From Alkalihalophilus marmarensis DSM 21297 (GTDB taxonomy: Bacteria; Bacillota; Bacilli; Bacillales; Bacillaceae_D): 48,995 nucleotides of DNA. The stretch lies in contig NZ_ATAE01000011.1 in assembly GCF_000474275.2 (NCBI RefSeq), positions 1 to 48,995 of the forward strand, in the 5' to 3' direction. This document shows, piece by piece, positions 1-8,425 of this stretch (the stretch's first letter is position 1; each line of letters opens with the position of its first letter). The translations under genes and the position numbers were made by a program. Under the pieces are notes generated by a model. The model made no database searches. It was not told where the DNA came from and was given only the letters and a program-made list of their open reading frames with translations.

Positions 1-107
1 GAAGAAAAATCAGGAGTATAGAAAATCGTTAGAACCCAACCTGATATAATTTGTAATACGATAAATAGAAGCATAAAACTGAATATAAATACAATATATT
101 TTTTCAT
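1..107 (-). CDS. Hypothetical membrane protein, N-terminal part only
   Basis: A minus-strand gene starts at the ATG at 105-107 and runs off the left edge of the window, leaving 35 codons. A GGGAGGG ribosome site lies about 6 bases upstream. The visible peptide begins MKKYIVFIFSFMLLFIVLQ and has one long hydrophobic stretch from about residue 3 to 30, so it is a signal anchor or first transmembrane helix. I do not recognise the family. The start is well supported by the ribosome site, but the product cannot be judged from this fragment. Confidence 0.7.
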   Translation of the reverse strand, partial: MKKYIVFIFSFMLLFIVLQIISGWVLTIFYTPDFS

Positions 108-230
108 TTTATTCCCTCCCTTTTAATTTTTTACGAAACAGCTAGGATTTAGGTTTCAATTCAATCCAATATTTAACAATATTGCCCTTTTGGTTTAATA
201 TTAATTTTGTTTTCGTTAACAAAGAAAAAT

Positions 231-251
231 GCATCCCTTATTGAAGGATGC
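231..251 (-). terminator. Rho-independent terminator (minus strand)
   Basis: GCATCC and GGATGC are separated by a 9-base loop. On the minus strand the stem is followed by ATTTTTCTTT. It would end minus-strand transcription arriving from the EamA side, upstream of the gene at the left edge. Confidence 0.6.
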
Positions 252-543
252 TGCTTCGTTAATTCATTGAAAAATGGCGATAACCATTAGTCAGCTATAT
301 CATTGATTTTTTGTTTTACCACTTATTCTCTAATTTAATTAATTCACTAGATGGAGTAATTACTAATTTCTTTTGTGAATGCATCCCACCCTACCGATAT
401 ATAAATGTATATTGAACAGCCTTACCTTCATTAATAAATACAAGTAAAAGTTATTTTCACTACTCTCCATTCCACCTGTTTGTCTATAAAGATAGATACT
501 ACCCAATCAGGCACAAATGTAACAAATAGATTAAATAATATAT

Positions 544-587
544 AAATTCGTCCGCCTTTCAAGAATGAGGGCAGACGAATTTTTTTG
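544..587. terminator. Terminator downstream of the EamA gene
   Basis: A 9-bp perfect stem (AAATTCGTC at 544-552 with GACGAATTT at 574-582) encloses a 21-base loop. The plus-strand side is followed by a T-run and the minus-strand side by TTTATATATTATTT. It lies 80 bases past the EamA stop and probably ends that transcript. Confidence 0.6.
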
Positions 588-665
588 TTTTTTATTGGAT
601 TTACATTGTATTTTATTGTATATTTATCAGAAATAGTAAAATAATAGATTATTTTTTTCTGTTTC

Positions 666-1562
666 TTAAACAATATAACTTTTATCGGGAACCTGTTCAG
701 TGATTTGTTTACTTTGCAAGCTTGTCACTGTTACACCAAGTAACGTGATTATACCGCCTAATATTGTTAGAAACGTTGGAATCTCACCTAACCAAACCCA
801 TGATATAAATATAGCTATAGCGGGTGTTAAATATAGTACACTTGTTGCTTCAGACGCCCCAACTTTTGAAGTGACGTAGGCGATACAGAAATAAGGAATG
901 ACAGTTGGTAATAACCCTAAATAAATCACGGTTAGAGTAATGTCTAATGGGGCTGCACTAATAGCCAAAGTGAGACCAGGTGAAAAGAATAACATAAAAA
1001 TGGTACCTGAAACTATTGTATAGATTGTGAAAGGTAAAAATCCATAACTCTTTAAATATTTACTTTGAAACACAAAATAAAAACTTTCACCTAAAGCACC
1101 AATTAATATGATTAAAGCGCCTAACTGTAAGCTTAGCGTATCTCCAGTTCCAAGCATTATTATTGCTACACCTAAAAATGCAATAAATGAACCACTCCAT
1201 CCGAATTTACCCATTCTTTCTCTTAAGAACATTAATGCTAATAAAGCAGAAAAAATTGGAGTGGTTGAAACTAATAAAGCTGCTGCGCCTGCACTCACAG
1301 ACTGCTCACCTATACTTAATGCAGTATGGTAAACAGAAAAACCTAAAAACCCCAATAATAATATAACTGGTACATCCTTTAATTTTGGTAGTTTTATTCG
1401 GGCTATTAAGGCAAATAGTATTAACCCAATTGATCCAATCAGTAGCCTTAATAATGACAGATGTTGAGGAGAATAATGTTCTAGCCCTACTCTTATTCCA
1501 GGGAAAGCAGAGGCCCAAAGGACAACAGCTATTGAGTAAGCTAAGAATACTTTATAATTCAT
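666..1562 (-). CDS. EamA/DMT-family transporter, probable metabolite exporter
   Basis: This 298-residue protein has ten hydrophobic segments arranged as two EamA repeats, the usual size and plan of the drug/metabolite transporter superfamily. The first repeat opens with the typical WASAFPGIRVGLEHYSP region and the second carries the conserved FLGVAIIMLG and PAIAIFISWVWLGE blocks. Family members such as RhtA export amino acids or their derivatives across the cytoplasmic membrane. The start codon lies only 7 bases after the stop of the dioxygenase gene, with AGGGATG between them, so the two genes are almost certainly cotranscribed and translationally coupled. From that context I infer that it exports the product of the dioxygenase. 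The substrate cannot be read from sequence. Confidence 0.9.
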   Translation of the reverse strand: MNYKVFLAYSIAVVLWASAFPGIRVGLEHYSPQHLSLLRLLIGSIGLILFALIARIKLPKLKDVPVILLLGFLGFSVYHTALSIGEQSVSAGAAALLVSTTPIFSALLALMFLRERMGKFGWSGSFIAFLGVAIIMLGTGDTLSLQLGALIILIGALGESFYFVFQSKYLKSYGFLPFTIYTIVSGTIFMLFFSPGLTLAISAAPLDITLTVIYLGLLPTVIPYFCIAYVTSKVGASEATSVLYLTPAIAIFISWVWLGEIPTFLTILGGIITLLGVTVTSLQSKQITEQVPDKSYIV

Positions 1563-1569
1563 AGCATCC

Positions 1570-2367
1570 CTACACTGACATCAATAAGTCTTCTTTTACT
1601 TCTTCGTCTAATGGTTCAGGAACCACTGTTGTTTGGAAATCAATAAGTATAACGGAACGTTCCCCTGGTCTATCTTCTGTTCCTTTTATGATTTCTCCAA
1701 CATAGTGACTTACTTTTGCATCAAATACTCCATAAGATTCTAACGGGCTATCTAATGTAAATTCTACAATGAGATCTTCTGAACCAACATCACTTGGCTG
1801 CTTACCAGCATTAGCAGGTGTAGCAATAGCATTTACACCACCAAATACATTATCTCTGGAAACCAAATGAGCGAAAGTAAAAGGTTCTCCATCTTGATGC
1901 AAATGGTTCGGTGAGGAGATGGCTATCTCACCTTCAGTGTTTACAAGCAATTTGACAAAGTGGACTCCAACGTGAATAGGCATTAATAATTCTTCTTTTT
2001 TCCAAAATGTTAAATTGTAATCATTCATAATGATATCTTTTAATAATTGAGTTTCTTTAATGTCTTGTGTAATGGAAGGAAATCGACGATATGAATCTAT
2101 GAACTCTGGATTAAATGCACCTTGGAAATAATCACTATAGATTACTCCATTTTCTTCAATGTTAGGTAACCAATCTAAAGTCTTATTTGCTGGGTTAATA
2201 ATTGCTCTAGAATACCTACGATATCTATTTAACCCTTTGGCATATGAATCTTCCGGTAAGTATTCAAAGGCTTCCGTTATCAATGTTAGGTCCTTATCAA
2301 GACTAGGTGTCTTTAAGGTCTTTCTTAGATTAAATTTTGTAAACCCGTGTTTTTTTAACTCACTCAT
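1570..2367 (-). CDS. 2OG-Fe(II) dioxygenase of the BsmA/IDO type (PF10014-like)
   Basis: This 265-residue protein matches the 2OG-Fe(II) oxygenase family that includes the L-isoleucine 4-hydroxylase of Bacillus thuringiensis. The iron-binding triad is visible as His157-x-Asp159 in NHLHQDGEP and His221 in KVSHYVGE, and Arg237 in GERSVILIDF is placed to bind 2-oxoglutarate. The segment FGGVNAIATPANAG (about 175-188) corresponds to the GGxNxIA block of the family. Family members hydroxylate free aliphatic amino acids using oxygen and 2-oxoglutarate. The start ATG follows AAGGAGGAAG. It is first in an operon with the EamA exporter and is divergent from a MocR regulator. The exact substrate is unknown; an aliphatic amino acid is my inference. 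Confidence 0.85.
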   Translation of the reverse strand: MSELKKHGFTKFNLRKTLKTPSLDKDLTLITEAFEYLPEDSYAKGLNRYRRYSRAIINPANKTLDWLPNIEENGVIYSDYFQGAFNPEFIDSYRRFPSITQDIKETQLLKDIIMNDYNLTFWKKEELLMPIHVGVHFVKLLVNTEGEIAISSPNHLHQDGEPFTFAHLVSRDNVFGGVNAIATPANAGKQPSDVGSEDLIVEFTLDSPLESYGVFDAKVSHYVGEIIKGTEDRPGERSVILIDFQTTVVPEPLDEEVKEDLLMSV

Positions 2368-2500
2368 TTTACTTCCTCCTTGTTTTTACATTCATGGTGA
2401 TGTGTTACAAAGAGAAGTATATTTAAAAAACAGGACTTTGGGATCAACAAATAAGATACTTTATTACTCAACAAATTTTAAAAGGAAGTAAGTGCGATTA

Positions 2501-3907
2501 ATGATGAGTAAAACATACAAAGACATTGTCTTATACATAAGAGATAAAATAAAAATTGGAGAATGGTCAGTTAATGATAAAATCCCCACACAAGGTGAAT
2601 TATCAAAGGAATTTAAACTAAATAGAACTACTGTTATAAAGGCCTTAGATACCCTTAAAGCGGAAGGAATTATTTATAGTGTGCAAGGAAAAGGGACATT
2701 TGTAGCTAAAAAAACGAGTTCCTTCGAATGGGACAGTCTTACTAAATGGTCATTTTTTCACGAAAATAAAAAGCTAGTCCAACTTATTAATAAATTTGAG
2801 TTAGATAAAGGTTTGATTCAGCTTAGTAAGGGGACACTTGGTAATGACCTATTACCTGTAGAAATGATCAATAAGTCCTTAATCAATATTTCTAAAGTGC
2901 CGATAGATCACGAATACGGAGATGGAAAAGGAAATTATAAGCTTAGAGCTGAACTTTCTTATTATCTTTATAAGAAGGGGATAAAAGCATCACCTGAATC
3001 TATTATGATTACTTCGGGAGCATTAAATGGTATACAGCTTATATCCACAGGGATTTTACAAACCGGCACGAATTTGGTCTCTGATAAAATCTCTTTTATC
3101 AACTCTCTAGACTTTCTCGATCAAATCAATATCAAGCTAGTACCTAAATTAATGTTTAATGCCAATTCATCTAATCTCGTTGACATGAAGGAAAATGTAG
3201 ATGCGATTTATTTAAATACCAATCATCAAAATCCAACTACATATAGTTTTTCAGAGAAGATAATTAATAAATCATTAGAATACGCGAATCAAAATAACAC
3301 CTTGATAATTGAAGATGATATTTATGGAGATCTAAATTTTGACCATAAGATCTCAAGACCTTTAAAGTCATACGATAGTCAAGGAAGGGTATTGTATGTA
3401 AGTAGCTTCTCAAAAACAATTAGCCCTTCTTTCCGAGTCGGCTTTATTTATGGAGCTGAAAAAGTAATTAATAGATTAAGTGACATTAGATTACATACTG
3501 ATTATGGATCAAGCATATTATCACAATTAGTTTTTCACGATCTACTTTCATCGGGAGAATATTTTAATCATTTATTTATTTTGAATAACAAATTAAAAGA
3601 ACGTTGTGCAATTTTAATCAACCTATTAGAAACTTATTTAAGCAAATACGGCAGCTTTCAGACACCAAGTGGAGGATTTTTTATCTGGTTTACATTTTAT
3701 GATGAATACCACATTCCAATGTACAAACTGTTTAAATTAGCTTATTCACGTGGCGTTTTAATTAATCCAGGCTCTATATATGGGGATTCTGAAAATAATT
3801 CTATTAGGTTTTCTTTTTCTTATGAATCCATGGAGAAAATTGAGTTGGGTATACTTCAAATCAAACAGCTACTGGATAATTGGGATTTGAAAGGAGGGAA
3901 TTCATAA
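2501..3907 (+). CDS. MocR-type GntR/aminotransferase-like transcriptional regulator
   Basis: The N-terminal 75 residues form a GntR winged helix (TQGELSKEFKLNRTTVIKAL). The rest is a class I aminotransferase-like domain with the PLP-binding lysine in VSSFSKTISPSFRVG, the NHQNPT block and the IIEDDIYGDL aspartate/tyrosine, as in MocR regulators (GabR, PdxR). At 468 residues it has normal length. I chose the ATG at 2501 because AGGAAG at 2483-2488 fits it best. A GTG at 2492 is in frame but only 3 bases from that site, and an ATG at 2504 is also possible. It is transcribed away from the dioxygenase-exporter operon over a 125-bp shared promoter region, so it probably regulates that operon using PLP or an amino-acid-PLP adduct as signal. 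Confidence 0.88.
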   Translation: MMSKTYKDIVLYIRDKIKIGEWSVNDKIPTQGELSKEFKLNRTTVIKALDTLKAEGIIYSVQGKGTFVAKKTSSFEWDSLTKWSFFHENKKLVQLINKFELDKGLIQLSKGTLGNDLLPVEMINKSLINISKVPIDHEYGDGKGNYKLRAELSYYLYKKGIKASPESIMITSGALNGIQLISTGILQTGTNLVSDKISFINSLDFLDQINIKLVPKLMFNANSSNLVDMKENVDAIYLNTNHQNPTTYSFSEKIINKSLEYANQNNTLIIEDDIYGDLNFDHKISRPLKSYDSQGRVLYVSSFSKTISPSFRVGFIYGAEKVINRLSDIRLHTDYGSSILSQLVFHDLLSSGEYFNHLFILNNKLKERCAILINLLETYLSKYGSFQTPSGGFFIWFTFYDEYHIPMYKLFKLAYSRGVLINPGSIYGDSENNSIRFSFSYESMEKIELGILQIKQLLDNWDLKGGNS

Positions 3908-4428
3908 TATATACAGGGCTTAACAGCTTCTTCAATTTCATCAATAGGATCCCACATTTTCGGTTTGAACTCTTCTTCTGTAGAAGCTACCGTTTCTTTT
4001 TTGCCAACTACAGTAAAAGCCTGTTTCTCAACAAATTTGTAATTCATTTCAACATCTCCTTTAATCGAAAGATGGAAGGTCATTCGAGGATATGCTTTTA
4101 AAGGAACGTCTGAGTTTTTCACAGTACTAGGGTTTACCCCATGTAATGCTTGAAATGCTCTTGAGAATGAATCAGGAGAAGTATAACGATACTTAATAGC
4201 TATATCAATTACCCTCATCTCGTTCTCTTTTAAATCAAAAGCAGCTAAGGTCAATCGTCTTCTCCGTACATAATCAGCTAAGGTTATCCCCGCAATAAAT
4301 GAAAACATTCGTTTAAAATGATGCTCAGAGAAATGGGTGATCTTTGCAACTTTTTTGTAATCAATTTGATCATCCAAATGATATTCAATATAGTCTATTG
4401 CTGCGTTCATCTTATTAAGCAAATCCAT
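3856..4428 (-). pseudogene. AraC-family regulator truncated in its effector domain
   Basis: The first 100 residues are a normal two-helix AraC DNA-binding domain (KVAKITHFSEHHFKRMFSF ... AFQALHGVNP). A GyrI-like effector domain then begins (YPRMTFHLSIKGDVEMNYKFV), as in Bacillus YdeE-type regulators of about 290 residues. The match stops near KMWDPIDEIEEAV. The last 20 or so residues are antisense to the 3' end of the MocR gene, and the frame stops at 190 residues, 52 bases inside that gene. About 100 residues of the effector domain are therefore missing. The start has a good GGGAGG site. The DNA-binding part may still be made, but ligand sensing should be lost. The break near 3925 probably marks where the MocR cassette joined this locus. 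Confidence 0.7.
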
Positions 4429-4554
4429 TTAGCTAACCTCCCTTCGCTTATAAGGATAACAAGATAAAGAAGAACCGCCCCGACAAATTACGTTCAGGTT
4501 TGTAGGATGCATATGTACGGCCTTTTTTACTTCTTGAACCGCTCTTCCACATAG

Positions 4555-4743
4555 TTAATTCACTCGTACCTTTCTTAAAATCAAACCGTTAGCTACAACT
4601 CCTATTAACCCAGCAATCACAAAAATATAGCCAACAAACAATGGTGTTGAAGAGAGTGATTCCGTAAGAATTCTAAACATACCAACGGCAAAAATGAGTA
4701 AACTACAAACGAATGTAATCAATACCTTAGTTTTACTATTCAA
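4555..4743 (-). CDS. Small two-helix membrane protein
   Basis: This 62-residue protein has two predicted transmembrane helices (about 7-26 and 34-55) and a basic C-terminus, RKVRVN. It starts with TTG, 7 bases after a strong GGGAGGT site, and no ATG is better placed. I do not recognise the family. It lies in line with a second tiny membrane protein and the SMI1/KNR4 gene upstream. Confidence 0.65.
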   Translation of the reverse strand: MNSKTKVLITFVCSLLIFAVGMFRILTESLSSTPLFVGYIFVIAGLIGVVANGLILRKVRVN

Positions 4744-4770
4744 CTAAATTACCTCCCTTCATATAAAAAA

Positions 4771-4863
4771 TCAGTTCTTCCGCTTTGATTTAGCACCAAT
4801 CAAGCCTCCAACTACGCCACCTATTAATGCAATAACAATTGCTGCCCAAGTCCAAAAGCTCAT
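4771..4863 (-). CDS. Single-pass membrane microprotein, 30 residues
   Basis: An ATG at 4861-4863 follows GCGAGGTG and opens a 30-codon frame. The peptide begins MSFWTWAAIVIALIGGVVGG and ends in a basic tail, AKSKRKN. It is one glycine-rich transmembrane helix with positive residues on the presumed cytoplasmic side, similar in build to small YtxH-like or holin-like microproteins. The ribosome site and the clean hydrophobic pattern support it as a real gene. Function is unknown. Confidence 0.6.
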   Translation of the reverse strand: MSFWTWAAIVIALIGGVVGGLIGAKSKRKN

Positions 4864-4879
4864 CTAAATGCACCTCGCT

Positions 4880-5404
4880 TTATTTATGAATTCTGTTTTG
4901 TAATTGTTCTAAGGAATATAGAGCAAACTCTTTAACATCCTTATTCTTACTAGTAGATAGTTCCTGCAAGACTTCATCTAAATAATCATCTTCAATCATT
5001 CCCTTATTTTCTCCTTCAGCACAACACATTAAAAAAGGCTCTGACTTGGTATTTCTGTAATCAAGGGCAATCCAAGCATGTCCATCTCCAGAAATAAGCA
5101 CGATGTTCTCAGGCAAGTCCCATTCTTGAATAAGATAGCTGCTATCTAGTATTCCTTTCTCCGTCCCCATTCCAATACCAAATAAGTGATTTACATTAAC
5201 ATGATCAGGAGCCCAAGAGGTTGGTACATCTTTTGGGTGGGCATTAAAGATGAGATACCCGCCATTTTGCTGTTTTAAGAGCTGTATATATGGATGGGGT
5301 AACTTAATTCCTAAATCATCTTCTACTTTTTTTACCATTTCATCTGTTAATGGTTCTAATTTGCCGTAATCATTATCTTCTTGCCAGATATGTATATATT
5401 TCAT
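4880..5404 (-). CDS. SMI1/KNR4 family protein
   Basis: This 174-residue protein has the SMI1/KNR4 fold signature: an N-terminal helix with EDDLGIKLPHPYIQLLKQQNGG, the central LFGIGMGTEKGILD strand region, and ISGDGHAWIALDYRN. Bacterial members commonly serve as immunity proteins in contact-dependent toxin systems, and others are of unknown function. No toxin gene is visible nearby, so this is an orphan. A GGGGGAT ribosome site precedes the ATG. The family call is firm and the role is open. Confidence 0.85.
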   Translation of the reverse strand: MKYIHIWQEDNDYGKLEPLTDEMVKKVEDDLGIKLPHPYIQLLKQQNGGYLIFNAHPKDVPTSWAPDHVNVNHLFGIGMGTEKGILDSSYLIQEWDLPENIVLISGDGHAWIALDYRNTKSEPFLMCCAEGENKGMIEDDYLDEVLQELSTSKNKDVKEFALYSLEQLQNRIHK

Positions 5405-5563
5405 ATTAATCCCCCAGAAAAAGGTAGTCAGAGCAACACTTACAACTTCATTATTTCAGTCGTTATTTTTTTTTATTAAGCTGCTTGGTTCACTACACAA
5501 AATATTAAAAAGGATGATCATCGAATAATAATTTTTGTAACTTTGGACCGTTGTTAACTCATT

Positions 5564-5938
5564 TTAATTAGAACCGGCTAATAAACTTAACCCTTTTTCT
5601 ATTACATCATTGTAATCTAAACCTGTTATAGCCCATATACCTTCATTACTTCTAGCATAAAGAGTATGACTCCGATCATATGTAACCAAAATACAAGATT
5701 GTTCATTTAGAACTACTTTTTCCATAGTAAGTACTCCTTCATCTGCTACTGCATGTGCTAATTGTGGGACATCAGGCATGAGTAACCAGCCTAACTGAAA
5801 TAAACCATTGTTATTTTCTATCCATTTCCATCCATAAGAGTTTTCATAAACTATGCGATGATCCCTTGTTGTATCACAAGGACTTCCAGCGAGAGTAGGG
5901 CTATGTGCAGGATGTCTTTCTAGTTTTATAACATCCAC
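5564..5938 (-). CDS. Hypothetical protein coupled to the DUF6624-like gene
   Basis: This 124-residue soluble protein starts with GTG directly after the TAA of the upstream gene (TAAGTG, no gap), which suggests translational coupling. No membrane segment or known motif is visible. The composition is that of a compact globular alpha/beta protein rich in Trp and Tyr (YGWKWIENN, WAITGLDYND). I do not recognise the family. The tight spacing suggests that it works with the DUF6624-like protein. Confidence 0.65.
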   Translation of the reverse strand: MDVIKLERHPAHSPTLAGSPCDTTRDHRIVYENSYGWKWIENNNGLFQLGWLLMPDVPQLAHAVADEGVLTMEKVVLNEQSCILVTYDRSHTLYARSNEGIWAITGLDYNDVIEKGLSLLAGSN

Positions 5939-6427
5939 TTATAAATCTTCATTTTTTAGTGTACTGACACCTTCATAAGCCATGAATCCACGCAGATTTT
6001 TAAAAGAAAATAATTCTAACAACGATGGGCAATTCCATAGATGTCTATCTTCATCTGATGTATTTTGTTCTAATGGAGGGATTCGATAAATTCCACCAAA
6101 AGGGATAACTTGATTTCCATATTTAAGGGGTTTCCCTTTATGTAACAACCACCTATCCATAGCAACAGCCGCTACCCATTTTGGTCTAAAACCTAAATCT
6201 ATGGCCTTCACACCTAATATGTATGCTTGCCACCAATCTTCTAATGTTTCACCATGTTGAAAGATAACAGCAGCATGGATATAGTCAATTGCAGCTGCAG
6301 CACCACCACTATTAAGAATACGTAGAACATCCTTTCGCCTTTCTCTATCACGTTCAACTTTATCAATGGGCATGGTTTTTAGATCATGTTGGTCCTCTTC
6401 TAATAATTGTTTAAGTATTTCATTCAA
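5939..6427 (-). CDS. DUF6624-like protein
   Basis: This 162-residue protein matches the DUF6624 pattern: DRERRKDVLRILNSG, then AAIDYIHAAVIFQHGET, WWQAYILGVKAIDLG and WVAAVAMDRWLLHKGKP, followed by YGNQ. The family is helical and uncharacterised. The best start is TTG at 6425-6427, 10 bases after AAAGGAG; the nearby ATG is out of frame. It is the first gene of a two-gene unit with the hypothetical protein that follows it. Confidence 0.7.
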   Translation of the reverse strand: MNEILKQLLEEDQHDLKTMPIDKVERDRERRKDVLRILNSGGAAAAIDYIHAAVIFQHGETLEDWWQAYILGVKAIDLGFRPKWVAAVAMDRWLLHKGKPLKYGNQVIPFGGIYRIPPLEQNTSDEDRHLWNCPSLLELFSFKNLRGFMAYEGVSTLKNEDL

Positions 6428-6581
6428 ATGCTCAAGTCTCCTTTAAATTAATAGGTACCTAATGAATATATCACCCATGTTTATTTTTATTGATTTATAT
6501 TATTCATATATTTTCATCAATATCTGAGGACGTTTCCACTATAATCAATTTGCCCTGTGAGCCAGATTGAAAGAGTATCTC

Positions 6582-7415
6582 TTAATCGTTTCTCGGTCTC
6601 AGATATAACGATTTATCAACAACAAAAGATACATCTATTTGGGGAAGTTCACATTTTATAAGTTCGTATGTTTCCTGAATTATTGCTTCTAATTCTCTTA
6701 CTGATACATTTGGGTCTTCAAGAAAAGTAGATGCTAAGCGATTTACTATATTTTCAGGAGTAACTTCCATTGAATCAAGTGTCTGCTTTTGCCACTTAAA
6801 GGCTGGATGATGAACGAATTGTCGGTTTAAACCAAATAAGATTCCCATTAATTTGGTTTGAACCTCTGTCATCACTTTGTAAAGCATTAACCAATCCTTT
6901 CGCTCAAGTAAAGCCTCACGATTATTCCATCTATTTCCTAAATATAAATTTTCCTTTACCATAGCTACGCTTAATTTATAAGGATATTTGCTTACTTTCT
7001 CTTTCATACTATTAATAACTAAATCACCGCTTAGGGTAACCCCGTTATAAACTGTAGCTAAAATACATTGCTTATCTAAATCCGTATCATAAGAAGTAAT
7101 AACATCTCTTATAACTTTGTGAATAGTCTCTGTTAGAAAATTGCTTATTTCAAATTTCACACCTTGGGTTATGTAAGATTCGGACCATTCCTCCTCCTCG
7201 TATGGGTGAAAATCTATAATATTACCATTTAACTCTATGATTGGTGCTTTCCTTTCATCGTCAGTAGGAGCTCCTTTCCAAAAAACAAACAGCTCTATAT
7301 CTGAATGTTTATCATGCCAATTTCGTGAAACGGAACCTCCTAATAAAACAGCTTCTATTTTTTGGTTTTGTTTATAGAAATTGGATATTTGGGATGCTAA
7401 TCTTTCTAAATTCAT
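6582..7415 (-). CDS. Nucleotidyltransferase-fold protein with DUF4037-like C-terminus
   Basis: The N-terminal region has the Pol-beta nucleotidyltransferase signature: LLGGSVSRNWHDKHSDIELFVFW holds the GGS motif and the D-x-E pair, with a further acidic residue in NIIDFHPYE. The C-terminal two thirds is helical and resembles the DUF4037 region found in MNT-type proteins. Relatives transfer nucleotides to small molecules or proteins, including antibiotic-modifying enzymes and MNT antitoxins. The 277-residue length and a GGGGAGGAG site upstream of the ATG support the call. The substrate is unknown. Confidence 0.75.
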   Translation of the reverse strand: MNLERLASQISNFYKQNQKIEAVLLGGSVSRNWHDKHSDIELFVFWKGAPTDDERKAPIIELNGNIIDFHPYEEEEWSESYITQGVKFEISNFLTETIHKVIRDVITSYDTDLDKQCILATVYNGVTLSGDLVINSMKEKVSKYPYKLSVAMVKENLYLGNRWNNREALLERKDWLMLYKVMTEVQTKLMGILFGLNRQFVHHPAFKWQKQTLDSMEVTPENIVNRLASTFLEDPNVSVRELEAIIQETYELIKCELPQIDVSFVVDKSLYLRPRND

Positions 7416-7562
7416 ATGGCTCCTCCCCTTTAATTCCTTCTAATCGGTACTAAATCTCCCTCTTCTATTTAAACTTTGATTTCCTTCATACGACAGAGGG
7501 AACCTGCCTTATTCAAGGGAGGTTTCTATTAAATTAATGATTGAATTAATGTAGTATATGTT

Positions 7563-7721
7563 CTAATTCTTTTTAGACATAGAGTCTTTAATTTCATTCA
7601 CTTTCTCATCTATCTCATCTAATCTATTTTTAGTATATTTCATAAAATGAGCGACTCTTGAGAGGAGAAAGATGATAAGCATTAAGAATACAAGGTTTAT
7701 CATCGCATCAAAAACATCCAC
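7563..7721 (-). CDS. Small membrane protein resembling DUF4083
   Basis: A GTG start at 7719-7721 follows AAAGGGGTGG and gives 52 residues: one transmembrane helix (about 6-26, INLVFLMLIIFLLSRVAHFM) and then a charged coiled tail (KNRLDEIDEKVNEIKDSM). This build is typical of small DUF4083-type Bacillus proteins. The same frame stays open upstream to 7895, but that part is the C-terminal end of a different, frameshifted gene, so I use the internal start. Confidence 0.6.
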   Translation of the reverse strand: MDVFDAMINLVFLMLIIFLLSRVAHFMKYTKNRLDEIDEKVNEIKDSMSKKN

Positions 7722-7741
7722 GTTGACCACCCCTTTCTTAC

Positions 7742-8094
7742 TTGTATTTACGTATAGATTTATTGAATAGTTTCGCGCCATGGTGGAAGGAGAAAAACAA
7801 ATTCTGTATTTTCCTATAAGTTCTTCCTTCATTTTTTCCGTCAACTGCTCTCCTTGTTTGTTATGTTCTTCCTCTATCTCCACACCGTTAGGCAATAATA
7901 AATCTACATCCCAATTGATCCATTCACCGTACTTTGTTGCCCATTCTATTAAATTGTTTTTTAATTCATTTGGATAGAGGGATTTCTTCTATGTCTAAAT
8001 TATGGCCACAGAGATCACACCAAATAGGATCTGCCCCGACATCACCTTCTACTTTTAAATTACAGGTGTCTATTTGCTCACTAGAACAATTCAT
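7742..8094 (-). pseudogene. Frameshifted hypothetical gene with a zinc-ribbon-like N-terminus
   Basis: An ATG at 8092-8094 behind AAAGGAG opens MNCSSEQIDTCNLKVEG..., with a CDLC pair, but the frame stops after 40 codons at SK*. Removing one A from the AAA run near 7972-7974 restores a continuous product: ...NLDIEEIPLSNELKNNLIEW, then KYGEWINWDVDLLLPNG and FSPSTMARNY. As I recall it, this order is that of a Bacillus hypothetical family with LPNGIE...EEHNKQG and a C-terminal FSPSTMARMY. The downstream frame then reads on into the next gene without a stop. A genuine pseudogene or a one-base sequencing error would both explain it. Confidence 0.65.
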
Positions 8095-8425
8095 TAATAA
8101 TCCGCTCCTTTAACATGGATTGAATTTTACTATTCCCCTACATTCTTCCTTCAAAAACCCATTTAACAAAGTCAGTATATTTTAACATAAATCTCCATGT
8201 TTTTACCCTATACGATATGGTTTAAATACAAAAAGCGATTGCTATTAAAGTAACCGCCTTGGTTGAGTCACCTATGTGTGGTGTTTTTCTCCAAACAAAT
8301 TTACCTCCTCAATAATGTTATATGTTTTTGATAACGTGTTTAAACAAGTAGGTTGAACTTATTTCTGTTGGCAAAAGACTGTTTGTTAGTACAACAAGAA
8401 GTGCTCTTTATGCAGCAACTTGAGT
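8095..8425. other. Intergenic region
   Basis: This stretch holds the terminator of the MarR/DUF3147 unit and, next to 8095, the ribosome site of the frameshifted gene. Nothing else is supported. Frames reading through 8340-8425 are shadows of the DUF3147 gene region. Confidence 0.5.
8229..8257 (-). terminator. Terminator of the MarR-DUF3147 operon
   Basis: On the minus strand GCGGTT pairs with AATCGC around an 11-base loop and is followed by TTTTTG. It lies about 170 bases past the DUF3147 stop. Confidence 0.6.

Larger units (their letters stand above)
108..665. other. AT-rich intergenic region
   Basis: I see no convincing gene in this stretch. It holds two hairpins listed separately (231-251 and 544-587). 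A 22-codon minus-strand reading frame at about 316-384 (MHSQKKLVITPSSELIKLEN...) sits behind a GGTGGG sequence that is too close to its start, so it is not called as a gene. An open frame on the minus strand at 431-673 runs straight through the 544-587 hairpin and is also rejected. Confidence 0.5.

Noticed and set aside
431-673. 80-codon minus-strand frame
   Set aside because: It has no ribosome site, passes through a terminator hairpin and overlaps the EamA stop.
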